Below, piece by piece: positions 34,891 to 46,330 of a stretch of 64,000 nucleotides of DNA. The position numbers were made by a program, and so were the translations under genes. The stretch is from Caprella mutica (taxonomy: Eukaryota > Arthropoda > Malacostraca > Amphipoda > Caprellidae): positions 1 through 64,000 of the forward strand of contig CANNZV010002619.1 of assembly GCA_947561585.1 (NCBI GenBank), written 5' to 3'. A model generated the notes under the pieces. It saw only the letters and a list, made by a program, of their open reading frames with translations, did not search any database and had not been told where the DNA came from. The first letter of the stretch is position 1; each line of letters opens with the position of its first letter.

Positions 34891-36255
34891 ACTGGCAATG
34901 TATCACTATTCACTTGACTGCAAAACTCAATTGTGACATAACTATACACCAAGAAGTTTATTTTGAACAAATGACTGTAAAATTTTTTTTACGAATATTT
35001 ACACTTTAATAAAAGGACACATTACTTAAATCTAGGTATTTCCACAATTGTCCCTTTGTAGTGGGATGAAATGAAAGAATCTAAACAAACGTCAATCATT
35101 TTATTAAAATATCGAATAGCACATGATTTAGAATGGGCTTAATTAATGTAATCAAGCACAAATTAATTCCTGGGTAACTTGTTTACATGTTGTTGAGGCT
35201 CTATCTATGTTTTATAAGCTCTCAGTATTTTTCACTTGATATTTCTTATTTATTCTATACCGCTATGGTTGTACTTTTCAAGTGCAAAGTTTTAAAATTT
35301 TTAGTTAAGAAATGCTCACAGGTTTCATTCACCATCACCTCCTCATTTTCCTCTTCCATCTGTTAATGCATTCAACGATCAACAGTGCTTTCGTCTCTTT
35401 TTGCAAAATTATCGACCAGTACAATCGATTGGTGGTAATGTAATTTGCTATGAGCTACTTTCCTGTGTGACAACTAGTACAAAGTCTTTTGTATTTGGTT
35501 CTTTACTTTAACCTGGAGCAAATATATTCAATAGAGCAATTTATTTCATTATTCCTACATATTCTCGAATATGAAGTGAATATAGTGGTGTCAGTGCAGC
35601 TATAGTTTTAGTGCACGCACTTCATACTATATAGTTTACACAACGAAATGAAGAGGACATGTCTCCAGATTTGTAACTTCTTAGTGACAGTGGTACCTAA
35701 AAAGAAATAAAATGATTAATTATCATCAATCAATAATCTGTATTCAATAAGTTAATCCATAAATTAAATAAAAAACCTAAGTATTTCATTTAAATTTTAA
35801 AAGATAAAAAGTAGATTGTAAAGGGAATACAGATTTAGATAAGGAAACAGTTTTTGAGAAACCATATGGGTCAAAAAAGGAAAAAAAAATCAAATTTAAG
35901 TAAAAACAAGAAAGCGCTCATGAACGAAGAAAAGCTAGTATGAACATAAAAATTTGAACATAAAAGCTACTTTGAACATAATAATACCTTTTTATACCAA
36001 TCTGTTTCCATTTGTAATTATTTCCAACTGTGTTTCCCTAATTGTATCTCCTCTAATAAATTCAAGAGAGAAATAAAAATATATTTGATGGCTAGTGTTT
36101 CTATTTATTCATTATTGTAGCACTTTGTGTACTCTATAAACATTGTTTCTTTATTTTTGTTGAGATATTTTTGATTCTTCAATTCAATTTCGTGGCTGTG
36201 GTTATAAATATATATGCATGGTCTATTTTTCACTGTTTTTCTTCTTATCTCCAAG
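34891..36255. other. AT-rich spacer with a dispersed repeat
   Basis: Bases 35330-35510 (CTCATTTTCCTCTTCCATCT, then GAGCTACTTTCCTGTGTGAC) resemble 40070-40250 in the same orientation, so they are copies of one unclassified repeat. No gene was recognised. Confidence 0.45.
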
Positions 36256-36347
36256 TTGATGGACGTAGACTTCATGTACCTATCCTATCAGTGTGGATGT
36301 GGGATGAGTTTGACATGGAACTACATATGCACCACCTATGTCATGTA
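36256..36347 (+). other. Possible exon cut by the mariner insertion
   Basis: A strong splice acceptor precedes it (TTTTTCTTCTTATCTCCAAG). The sequence after the AG is open in two frames; one reads MDVDFMYLSYQCGCGMSLTW followed by aromatic and Cys residues, the other is His/Met rich. The mariner sits at the TA at 36346-36347. If it were absent the first frame would continue about 18 codons beyond the site. No protein family could be recognised, so this is a weak candidate. Confidence 0.2.
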
Positions 36348-37644
36348 CAGGGTGGGGCGTAAGTTTGGAAGCAAATGAAAGTGCATATTATAATCCAACG
36401 AAAAATATATTTAATAATTTACAGTTATGTATTATTACATAAGGGTTTTAAGAATTCAAAAATCATAAATTTATTCAAAATGTCCCCCCTTGTTTTTAAT
36501 AACAGCCTCAAATCTCCTCCGTACTCCTCCTTCTGCGGCACGCAACTGTTCTTGTGAAATTTCCTTCCAAGATCTCTGGAGCGAACGCTTTAAATCATCC
36601 ACACTGCGATGGAATTTACCACAGGCCTTTGATTCAAGAAGGGACCATACCGAAAAGTCCATAGGATTTACATCTGGGGAGCAGGGAGGCAACATTTCTT
36701 TGGACCAAAACCGTGGAAGATGGTCATGGCACCAGTTTTGAGTGACATTTGCAGTATGTGAAGTCGCGCCGTCTTGCTGAAATGTCCATTGAGTGTCATT
36801 ACCGAAGTGATCCTTAGCTGACTCCAACATTGGCGTCAAAATATTCTCAATATAACATTTAGCATTGATTTTGGCGCCTTGTTCCACAAAAATTAAAGGA
36901 GATCTCCAAGTTTCTGAAACGGCGGCCCAGACCATTACTGAAGCAGGTTTCATGGTTCTGTGGACAGTTTTTTGGTTGTATGGGATGTCTTTTGCACTTT
37001 TACCAATTATTCTGTCATTCCTCCGGTTGTGAGCCATTTCCACTGTGAAATTTTTTTCGTCAGACCAAACAATTTCACCAGCCGTGCCAGACTTCAATTC
37101 TCTCAGAAGTGCTTTGCTTCTCTCCAATCTCTTTTTCTTTACAGCTTCTGACAGAGTCTGTCTCTTTTGGAGGGTGAAAGAGGACATCTTTAGGTCTTCT
37201 TTGACAACTCTTCTCATTGTTCTGGGACTCACATTAACTGTTTTGGCTAACAATCGTATTGACCTTCTCGGGTTCCTCCTGATCTTCTCTCGGGCACATT
37301 TTATCAGTTGTTTGGTGCGTTGTGAGCGTGGTCTACCACTTCTTGGACGATCAGTCAAGTCTCCTCTCTCATTAAAACGCTTCACACACTTCCAAACAAT
37401 CGATCTCGCTATTGAGAGAGTCTTTGAAATGACGGAATCTGACTTCCCGGCACGGTGTAGAGCAATAATGGCTTCTCTTTTGTCTGACATTTTTGAATTG
37501 ACTAAATTTTTGTAAAAAATAACACTGCCACGTCATAATGTAGTGTCTCTTCTATAGTTCAAACCCTATCACCTACTTAGGAACTTATTTTTAAGAATTA
37601 TATCAATGTTTGAAAAATTGCTTCCAAACTTACGCCCCACCCTG
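36348..37644 (-). mobile_element. Tc1/mariner transposon, maT (DD37D) type, apparently complete
   Basis: 1,297 bp bounded by the TA duplication (36346-36347 and 37645-37646). The terminal inverted repeats are identical over 27 bp (start CAGGGTGGGGCGTAAGTTTG). Length, TA target and one uninterrupted transposase gene match the usual 1.3 kb mariner layout. Identical ends plus an unbroken reading frame suggest a young copy. Confidence 0.95.
36471..37490 (-). CDS. maT-type mariner transposase, 339 aa, intact
   Basis: It cuts and pastes the element by binding the 27-bp ends and acting at TA sites in the nucleus. Residues 1-50 form a first helix-turn-helix (IALHRAGKSDSVISKTLSIA), followed by the linker RPRSGRPRS, an AT-hook-like GRPR motif typical of the family. 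A second helix-turn-helix lies around 65-100. The catalytic triad is D144 (VWSDEKNF), D240 (FQQDGATSH) and D278 (SPDVNPMDFSVW). With 37 residues between D240 and D278 this is DD37D, the maT class. The ATG at 37488-37490 lies about 130 bp inside the right inverted end; the stop is 96 bp from the inner edge of the left one. The length is normal for the family and no frameshift or stop occurs. Several open frames on the opposite strand are shadows. Whether it is active cannot be judged from sequence alone. Confidence 0.95.
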   Translation of the reverse strand: MSDKREAIIALHRAGKSDSVISKTLSIARSIVWKCVKRFNERGDLTDRPRSGRPRSQRTKQLIKCAREKIRRNPRRSIRLLAKTVNVSPRTMRRVVKEDLKMSSFTLQKRQTLSEAVKKKRLERSKALLRELKSGTAGEIVWSDEKNFTVEMAHNRRNDRIIGKSAKDIPYNQKTVHRTMKPASVMVWAAVSETWRSPLIFVEQGAKINAKCYIENILTPMLESAKDHFGNDTQWTFQQDGATSHTANVTQNWCHDHLPRFWSKEMLPPCSPDVNPMDFSVWSLLESKACGKFHRSVDDLKRSLQRSWKEISQEQLRAAEGGVRRRFEAVIKNKGGHFE

Positions 37645-37646
37645 TA

Positions 37647-39562
37647 CATATGTTTTAAATTACTCCAATTGACTTTCAAAGTTACCATGTGGTTTTAAAC
37701 AAATATACTTATTATAAAACCTTGTAATTTTCTCATGTACTATGTGTTTTGTTTAAATAAACTATTTATCATTATAAAATTGTAGTAAAACAATGTAGTG
37801 TTGATTAATTTAAAAGCAATTTTAAGATTAAAAATAAGGTAAAATGTAAATCAAAGACACTCATAGTTCTCGGATTGTGAACATTGACTATATATGTTGA
37901 TTGTAACGTTTAGTTATATAGTCACCTAATTAAATATGATACTAATTTAAACATGATGATCTTACTCGTTTATACACAATGACACATGTCCTAATTTACA
38001 TTGAACAATAACATCCTAATTAACAAAATTCTTATCCTTGATTACATATTTCCCATCCTCAATATATTTTTATTAATATTGACATTGTTCTGTTCGTGCG
38101 GAGGATAATCCTAATTTGTTGCACTGTTGAATTCTCCGTGTTTGTAATTCCGAATATAATATGGAGGATAGAACATTTTTATTCCCCATACCTGTTCAGC
38201 AAGTGTAGGACATTACTGTGAACATTATTTGAACATGTGTATTATTTGCGTCGCCCATGACTTTATTTATTTAACGATACTCTAGTTAAAAAGGAGATAA
38301 CGACAGAACGCCATAGTTAGTGATGTCCGTGGAGTTACGGACGTGACGTGGAGCTGGATATTTAATTGTTTCAACTGGTTTACCAACAATGGGATAATAA
38401 ACTATTATTAGAATATAGCAAAGTGTGTGCAAGGTTTATCGTTACTTTAATTATTCAATTTGAAGTGAAAACTTTTATTTTTTTTTAAATTAAAAATTGA
38501 TACCAAAGAGCGAAAATGTTTCTATTTCAAGTACCTATCTACTAATAATTCATATCCTTATGCGAATAACGTTTACCATAATTGATATAATCTGACTAAG
38601 AAATGTCCTCTTATTCTATTATCATTTAGCACCCACTATCCGATTACTGTGAGAGTAATTGAATGTCAGAGTAATGAAACTTTATTCTATGAATTAGGAT
38701 TACTGTGAAATAAGCTCTGTTCATCGTGAATTCAAATTATTTCTTAATTAATTTAACTCTAGTTGATAATTTAATCGAAAAACTCTCACCGAAACTAATT
38801 GCTCCCCTCATGTTTTAAATACAACAAATTAAAACACAGTTCACGTTGATCCAAATTAGCAAATATGTCAATTATCAACTTGTTCAAGTTAAAACAGATG
38901 AAATGTTCAAACCATCTGACAATGATGTGAATTGAATTTCAGTTCTAGTTAAATGGAAATGAAAAATATGGAAACCATTCTAAATTACCTAAAATGATGA
39001 AGAATCTCAATTATCATTTATTAAATATCTAAGTATAAATTAACCCTATTTTTCGCGCTACTTTCAGGTACGGTAGATTCACGGTTGGGCAAATGGATGC
39101 CCACTTCTATTGATTCTCTTATATTTTGATAAATATTCGATAAATTCGTTTACAAATCGCTAGAGGCATAGCCTAGTACATTAAGATAATGTGTAAGAAA
39201 ATTATAGCAGATACATCAAGTCAATTAATAGTACTATTGTCACATTCCAATAAGTCATTCACGCACACTCAGCCAGTTCGCTGCCGGCACCTCACCCAGT
39301 TTGCGAGCTAAGAAACACACACTACAGACTGTAGAGGAATGTATAAGTTGAATCAGATTATTTACCGTACAGTGATCTGCAGAAAGGATTACTGACAATC
39401 TAATAGGAAAGAGAATAAAAGGGCAATATCCTCATTTGATATAATATGGGTCAAATAGGATTGCGCTAATCTTCGAGCAAACATTAGACATTCAATATGA
39501 GGCTCATTCTACCCGCGTGGCGAGACATGTAACACAGAACCATACAGCACAAAGAGCCGATA
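37647..39562. other. AT-rich spacer, no gene recognised
   Basis: Nothing coding was seen. A small GTCCGT-GGAGTT-ACGGAC hairpin lies near 38325-38342. TTAACCCTATTTTTCGCGCT near 39043 could be an element end, but no partner was found. Confidence 0.45.
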
Positions 39563-39648
39563 GGCACTACCACTGAGTATATATAGGAATGGAGGCATCA
39601 TGTCTTGCAAGGAAAAGTGATGCCAAAAAGTGGCGCCATGGGCGTGTC
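39563..39648 (+). repeat. Repeat with a 36-bp conserved core, forward copy
   Basis: AAAAGTGATGCCAAAAAGTG followed by GCGCCATGGGCGTGTC (39613-39648) is identical to the inverted copy at 41963-41998. The outer part (GGCACTACCACTGAGTATAT) is similar but diverged. The TATATATA stretch about 25 bp before the core gives a promoter-like look. No reading frame was seen. Confidence 0.8.
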
Positions 39649-40531
39649 CTCCCCCAATGCACCCCTGCCACTTGGTTCAATGGGGTCGTATGCCCCTCCT
39701 CCAATGCTCAGTGCTAATCGAATAACAGTCGAGGGAAGTTAAGCTGTTCTGTACTGTTTGTAGCTATCACAATTTTGATAACAAATTATTTACCAATTGT
39801 GAAATCTCACTCAATTGGTGAGATTTATGAAAACATTATTTTTTATAGTTGGGTTCTCATTCAATTTTATTATATTTATATTAAAAGTTAAATTAAAAAG
39901 ATTAAACAATCATAATTGTTTTAATCACAACTCATTTTTAACACTACTTTCTGGTTTAGAGGATAATGCTAATGTAGGCTTGCATGCTCCATTTACTATC
40001 TCTTCTCATTTTCCTCTTACAGTTTTTGCTAGGTAGGAATTTAGGTTTCATTAACTTAACATCAACTCTTCATTTTCCTCTTCCATCTGTCAGTTCCAAC
40101 TTTCGCAACCACATTCTTTTTAATTAAGTAACTGATTTTCTTCATACCTGAGCTTGGCCAACGAATCGTGGTAAATAAATTTGTTCACGGAGCCACTTTC
40201 CTTTCTGACTGACTCTACGAGTCCCTTGTATCTAACTTCCTTTTGATGTTAGCGATATAGTTTTTGGTTCTGAAACAGACTTCAATTCTTTGAGTCATAA
40301 GATTTGAGAACAAAAAAGTACCAAGTTGCATAGGTGGTTTTTATCATTATATATTATTAAACTCAATAGTACTGCATGTAAATGAAAATAATATGATGCA
40401 TTATAAGGTGGGAAATATTTAATCACACCATGCAACTTATGTTCATGAATGATATTTTTATGGTGGTTTACGTAATATCCCACCATGTATATCATAATAA
40501 TGTAACAAAAAGGGTAAGTTAAACCCTTTTC
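39649..40531. other. No gene seen
   Basis: Includes the second copy of the TCCTCTTCCATCTGT repeat (about 40070-40250). A 73-codon open frame at 39815 has no recognisable domain. Confidence 0.45.
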
Positions 40532-40790
40532 ATATATCGCTTGTTTGCAGCAACAACGTCATAAGTACAAAAACATGTATTTTAGAGTTATCCATATAGA
40601 TATATCAATCATAAAATGCTGATTATTTTGGTAAAAAATCATCATTGAAACTTTAAAATATACCACTAGAGAGGCTAAATGTCCTAACGATATACCATTA
40701 AATATACGTACATTACAAGTACTAATACGCCTCTCCTGAAAAACAGCTTTTTTGAAGTTATGACACTGTTCTCGCAAACAAGCGATATAT
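40532..40790. mobile_element. 259-bp MITE with ~45-bp inverted ends
   Basis: Left end ATATATCGCTTGTTTGC then AACGTCATAAGTACAAAAA. The right end in reverse complement is ATATATCGCTTGTTTGC then GTGTCATAACTTCAAAAAA. A second internal pair (GAGAGGC and GCCTCTC, around 40670 and 40731) deepens the foldback. The target duplication is not clear and no superfamily was assigned. Confidence 0.75.
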
Positions 40791-41335
40791 TGATTGCATC
40801 TGTACATAAAATACTTTTATTTTTCATTTACTTCCGTTGTATGGTAATTAATACATATATTTTCTCCATGCTTATCAGATGTCAACAAGAGTTATAAGTA
40901 TATTTAAATCTTACATTCAATCTAATAGTCGTGACGTCACACTAAGTTTCTGGATATACGTGTATAGGGCATTGCTTCTTTTTTCTTAGAATGTAATTTA
41001 ATCTCAAACTTTCGTGCAATAAATTAGTCGAAAATAGTCAGTAGCATTGTCTTTCTTTTTGAGAAGTATATGCTTTGACCAATAGATAAATTCTTATAAT
41101 TTTTATGGTTTAATAATACTTTTTGTTGTGAATTTAGTATGATTTGAGCATACATTCTCTCTGTTCATCTCGTTATTACTGTAATAAAATTATAGTTTTT
41201 GTTAGATGTCAAAGCAAAGTTAATAATCAAATCGTACACTTTTTTATCATAGAAATTATCTGTATTCGTAAGTAACTGATGAATCTTTTAAAAATAGGGT
41301 TTCGAGAAGTGCACGAGGTAGAGCGAGTCTAATTA
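40791..41335. other. No gene seen
   Basis: AT-rich spacer without recognisable features. Confidence 0.45.
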
Positions 41336-41751
41336 AGGGGCCTTTACACGGTAAGTGCTCAGTGCCACTTTGTGGTGACACTGCTCTATGCCACGCCCAC
41401 TTTGCTACTTGCCCCACCCTTTTTGGCAAAACTTGGTGGTGACCAAGCTATCGCTCTGAGAGCGAACGCTCACCACAAAGTGTCACTGTCTGTCAGTAGC
41501 GATTGCCAGACAATCAACAACCCCTTTCATTGGCCTAGTTGAAGAGCACCCATGCCTATGGAAAATAAAATCTGAAGATTATAAAGATAAAACACTAACA
41601 GCGTTAGCGTTTTATAGCATATTAGATGCTAACCACGATACTAAAGTGTCAGTGCCCACCAAAACACATTCTGCTCGTGTAAAGGCGCTGAGCTACTTGG
41701 TGGGCAGTGTGGTGAATAGTGGCACTGACCAGTGCTCGTGTAAAGGCCCCT
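41336..41751. mobile_element. Second copy of the AGGGGCCTTTACAC MITE
   Basis: Nearly identical to 31621-32050 throughout. The main difference is a 14-bp stretch (GGTGAAAAAAGTGT) present only in the 31.6 kb copy. The surroundings read TTAA before GGGGCC and after GGCCCC. The near-identity implies both inserted recently from the same source. Confidence 0.92.
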
Positions 41752-41961
41752 TAACACGCACATCTTCTCCTTTCCGTGCATTCTGTTAAACTGATGTGAG
41801 TGGGAGGGGTGCCATTGGTTTAGACCACAGTATAAAAAATATACATAGTGATGACAATAGCGTGATAAGTAGTGACAATTTTCCTTTTATAGTGTTGCTG
41901 TGATGACGTCACGTACACTAAATGTCTCGATTGTCACTACATATTCTATATACTGGGGTTA

Positions 41962-42046
41962 AGACACGCCCATGGCGCCACTTTTTGGCATCACTTTTGC
42001 CTTCGCTAAGCTACCTCCATCTTTATATACACTCAGTGGGCACTAC
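41962..42046 (-). repeat. Repeat with a 36-bp conserved core, inverted copy
   Basis: GACACGCCCATGGCGCCACT followed by TTTTGGCATCACTTTT is the exact complement of 39613-39648. After it comes CTTTATATACACTCAGTGGG, matching the TATA-like part of the other copy. It is cut at its outer end by the hAT MITE at 42047. Confidence 0.8.
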
Positions 42047-42283
42047 CAGGGTTGCCGAAGGTATTTTCCGAATAGTACCAGATTACACACTTAAAAAGTA
42101 CGCAAAATCTTAAATATCCATGAAACCCAACGTTTTTTTTACTTTATGTTAGTAAAAATTGAAAATATTCTTGAAAAATGAGGTAATTAGGGAGAGGAAA
42201 AAGTACTAATCTGGTACTTTTTAAAAATACAAGAGAGCAAAAGTACCAAATCTGGTACAATAGTACCAGGTTCGGTAAGCCTG
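42047..42283. mobile_element. 237-bp hAT-type MITE
   Basis: It starts CAGGGTTGCCGAAGG and ends TTCGGTAAGCCTG, with repeated internal GTACCAGATT and AATCTGGTAC blocks. The flanking 8-mers GGCACTAC (42039-42046) and GGCACTTC (42284-42291) agree at 7 of 8 positions, fitting an aged hAT target duplication. No coding capacity. Confidence 0.75.
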
Positions 42284-43428
42284 GGCACTTCACAGTACAC
42301 ACAGTTCACAGATGCAAGCAAGCCACTGCAACCGACATGGTTGGGTGAATAGCGGACTGTGCCAAGCAAGAAAAACGGCGTGAATTAGGAAGTGCAAAAT
42401 TATTATATATCCAGTAGAGAGAAGACACTTTCAGGTCAAAAGTCATCGAAATGAAATTTTCTCGAACACTCTTGGAAGAAGATGGAATTTAAAGTGGGCA
42501 GCTCTCTTTCTAACTATATACGTAAGGGTTATATAAATTTGAAATATATTATTGAAATCTGTGAAAATTAAAATCTTTCGACATCTTTCAACACTGACGG
42601 CTCTGTAGGGAGCAATGATAATATTTCGACATCTGCTAACCAAAGACTTCATCCTAAGGTACCGTGGCTATAACATTGTGTCTATTTGTTATTTTTGACA
42701 TTGAATTTTGTAGTTCTGCTTTCAACGAGTTCATCAGTTCAACTAGAAAAGATTTAGATTATATAATGATGTAATGACTTCTTTCCTCTACACCCTTGAC
42801 ATCAAACTTGATGACGACTCGATAGTTGTTGTCTTTGCTTAACCTGTGCTCTTTATAATTTTCGAATGGAAACTCCCACTAAGTCTCATTTCGCATATGG
42901 TTACTCGTCATGTTAATTCTCTCAGGCTTACAGAAAAATTTTACCGAAATTAAATTATTAATTTCAATTCAATTCGAATGAATGAAATCCTAAATGAATG
43001 AAATCCTCTATTTTTACTTCATTTATTACTGATCCTCAAAGACCATTCAACAAATAAGAAAATTATTCACTATTTGTAATAAATCGTTCCAATTTCCATC
43101 TGAAAGTTTATCAACTACCACTATTAAAGTTCTACCTCATTTACATTGGGAATATGAGATTGATATCCAAAAGTTTAGAGTTTTAGTTTATCAAAAAATT
43201 AGCCAAATTTCTTTCAGTAAAATATTTGCGCGGAGAAGACAAGAAAATTGATTTATGAGCAGTATTTCACCGGATGCTAATTGTGTACCTCAACTCATAA
43301 AACTAATCATTGTAATACAATACTAAATGTATTAAGAGAAAGAAGAAGCGGAACTTGTTATGTAATTACAGAAAATAAAGTTGTGTAATGTGAGCCAAGT
43401 TAACCATAAATAGTTAGTAGTAACCTAG
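42284..43428. other. No gene seen
   Basis: AT-rich spacer; short open frames only. Confidence 0.45.
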
Positions 43429-43452
43429 GGACTGGTCCAAGCGGACCAGTCC
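43429..43452. other. Perfect 10-bp hairpin, loop AAGC
   Basis: GGACTGGTCC-AAGC-GGACCAGTCC, followed by TCACTAC. It has the same architecture as the hairpin at 49058-49081. Both are followed downstream by TCTATTTAAAAT and AGAAACTAATATTTTTT blocks (about 43560-43610 and 49150-49195), so each may mark the end of a related element. Confidence 0.75.
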
Positions 43453-45661
43453 TCACTACAACTGTTATAAAATCTCAACAAATAGACTTTTCGATATTTT
43501 GTTCATTTAAAAACCTCCATTTGATATTTACACTTCCATCGGTGAATGCCAAAGATTGTTTATCTATTTAAAATAAAAAACAACAAGCACATAAAAGAAA
43601 CTAATATTTTTTATGCTTACTAACTATCTGTGCGAAAGCCATTTACACCACCCATCAATAAAATCCTTATAACATTCACAAAAAAATAATTAAGCCTAAT
43701 GGAAATTTAACTGTGGATGCAAAAGTGTTCAACAATAAAAGAGATACCAGAAAAAAAACTTGTACCTTTAATAGTTTTTTAAATAAACTAATTAAAAAAA
43801 TAAGACGTACATCTGAAAAAATGTATGCATTACCTGTATGAACAAGTTTTTCCTATATATCCTTCTCAAGATATCCTTTATCTGAGAGCAAATTACAACA
43901 ACGGCGAACAGTTCCATTTATAACAACGTTTCGTGAAGAATAATCGCCGTCACTCATTTTATGGGACAGAATAAACCGCGACTTTGATGGAATATTAAGT
44001 TTTGGAGGAAAGTATCGAGTCCACTTGAAAATGAAGAAATTCCTAACTGGAATGCCAATAAATTAGTCTCTCATCAATATTAATTCTAGGAGGCATAAGG
44101 AGAAGATCTAATTTTTCCATACATTCCATTAGTGGTTAAACCTATAAGAAAACATTATGATTTTTCAGATAAATCGGAACCTGGCAATGGAAACATAGAC
44201 ATTTAATGTTATATTTACCTATTAGAATAACGTCGTAATTCTTGGATTACATAATTAGGCTCAAATTAATCGAGAAATAGATGTTATGTGAATCAGGAAT
44301 TATATATAATCAACACTTTGACGATCTACGTAAGCATCCCCATACAAAATACTGTAAATGTCCGTTATTTGAGTGATTACCGTATTTGTTTGAATTGCTA
44401 ATCTAGTTGATTAGAGAATCAAATTAAGTGTGAAAATTACGTAAATCTGTGGAAAATGTCTATTTGAATGATTGTGTAAATCAATTATACAGATCAAGCA
44501 TAAAAAACTTACATGAAAGTCTTCTCTATTTCTAACAGTTACTTCTAATTAGGTTTCTAATTAGAATCTCTTTATTTGAAAACTAAGTTGTTAGTACGTA
44601 TTTATACAGTGAAATTGAATGTTGTTTTATTTGATTAACAAGTACGTGTATTAAATTAGTCTAGGAATTTTTCGCTTTGATTGCTTGGCACTATGCTGGA
44701 AGTAAATGCTAATGCAAATTAGATTAACTAATTAAAGATATTCTGTAGAGAAAATTGTAAATTCATTTAACATATAGGTAAAGTGAAATGCCAAACGGTT
44801 TTATTATTTTGCTCGAACAAATGAAAAAATTCAGCTGCCTACAGAGAATTGGAGGATCCTGACCAACGATTTTTTCCTTTTTCGACGACAGAAGATTGAC
44901 ACATGGTAATAGATGAATAGCTTAACAATAGCTGTAGCTTGGCAATAGCTGTATGGCTTGACACAGAAGATTGTAACCTGAAACTTCAGTTAATTGTATT
45001 AATCGTTTTTATGAATCAGTTTAATTTTCTGGTTGGATTAGCTATTATTATTGGAATTAAATTTCGGTAAATATAAATTATTAGATTTAAAATTAATGAC
45101 GTGAAACATGCAAATCTTTAACCACTGGTGCAAAAATATCGAGTAAGAAACCAAATTCGTTGCTAATAATTGATTCTCCAATCAATTTTTGATGATCCAT
45201 TATCCTAACTATTCTTCGATGATCCATTAGCCACGAAATTTCATAATGTCGTGTGTGTTTTGAATTAAAATCTATTTCAGATTCTCAACATTTCACGTCT
45301 CATTTGAACAGTCACGAATTTTGTAGTTTTGTTTCTGTATTTGTTTTGTTATGTAAAGAATAGCATAACATCAGGTCTAAGAATGAAACTGATATTGTTT
45401 ATTCAATAAAGATGTATTATATTTCATGTAAATGTAACTCTGAATGCTCGGATTTTGAGAATGTTTCCAATAACATTTTCCTCTTCTCGATATAAGCAGC
45501 TTAGATGATATTTGTAGAATTGAAAATGAAGTTTGAATATAATCAAAACCAGGTATGATAAGGTATTTATTTCTATTTTCTGGATATTTAGAGAAACTTT
45601 AAAAATCCACTTTTCCCCGAGTGGAGAATCTATCAACCATCTCACTTCCAAAAATGTAATA
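43453..45661. other. No gene seen
   Basis: AT-rich spacer; nothing coding was recognised. Confidence 0.45.
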
Positions 45662-46330
45662 CAGGGTGGCGCAAAAGAAAGGAAACCCATTTTTAAACTA
45701 GTTTATTTCACAAACTATTGAAAATAGAATTTTTTTCAAAACTCAGTTCTATTTGTTTACTTTTTCCGCATCTTTCTTGATAATTTGTTAAGAGTTACGA
45801 CCATAATTGAACATCCTACAGCAAATTACAAAAAATTGAATGAAAAGGGTTTGCGCGAGCACCAAATACACAAAAAAATTCATAATAGGAATAATTTCTT
45901 TCCATATGGTAATAATATAAATTAAATCCTACAATTTTTCAATCAATTAACGCTATTGTTATAGACTGTTTCATTCATGGAAATACATCTTCGTCACCAA
46001 TCACGATATCTTCTACAAAACATGCATTTTTTGCAGTAACCATTTTGCAAAATTTAGGCGGTGTGGTAAATCAAAGCCTTACATGCTTCTTCAAAGGATA
46101 ATATCTCAAATAGGGTTCATCAATTTAGTGAAATGTGACTTAAATGATATCTAATCCTTATATCTGATTTATATTTTGTATTCTCAATATGCTGTTCATG
46201 AAAAAGAATATTGTTTTCATGTGTTCATTCTTTTCTTCCATTTTCTTTTCAAGCTTTCGATTTATTCAAAAATCATCCTCAGAATATTTGACAAACTTTT
46301 GTCATGAAATTACTCTTCCAAGGAAAAAAC
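45662..46330. mobile_element. Partial relative of the TA-flanked transposon at 29.7 kb
   Basis: It starts after TA with CAGGGTGGCGCAAAAGAAAG and GGAAACCCATTTTT. It shares TTAAATCCTACAATTTTTCA, TTCATGGAAATA, CCAATCACGATATCT and TTTTCATGTGTTC with 29691-30680 in the same order. Similarity fades near 46330 and no right end was found, so the copy appears truncated. No transposase frame. Confidence 0.65.

Noticed and set aside
36490..37515. Plus-strand open frames across the mariner
   Set aside because: They are mirror frames of the transposase on the minus strand, which has clear catalytic motifs.
39041..41959. TTAA element from TTAACCCTA at 39043 to GGGGTTAA at 41955
   Set aside because: The ends share only the CCC/GGG and TTAA; the inner sequence is not inverted and the interval contains several separate elements.
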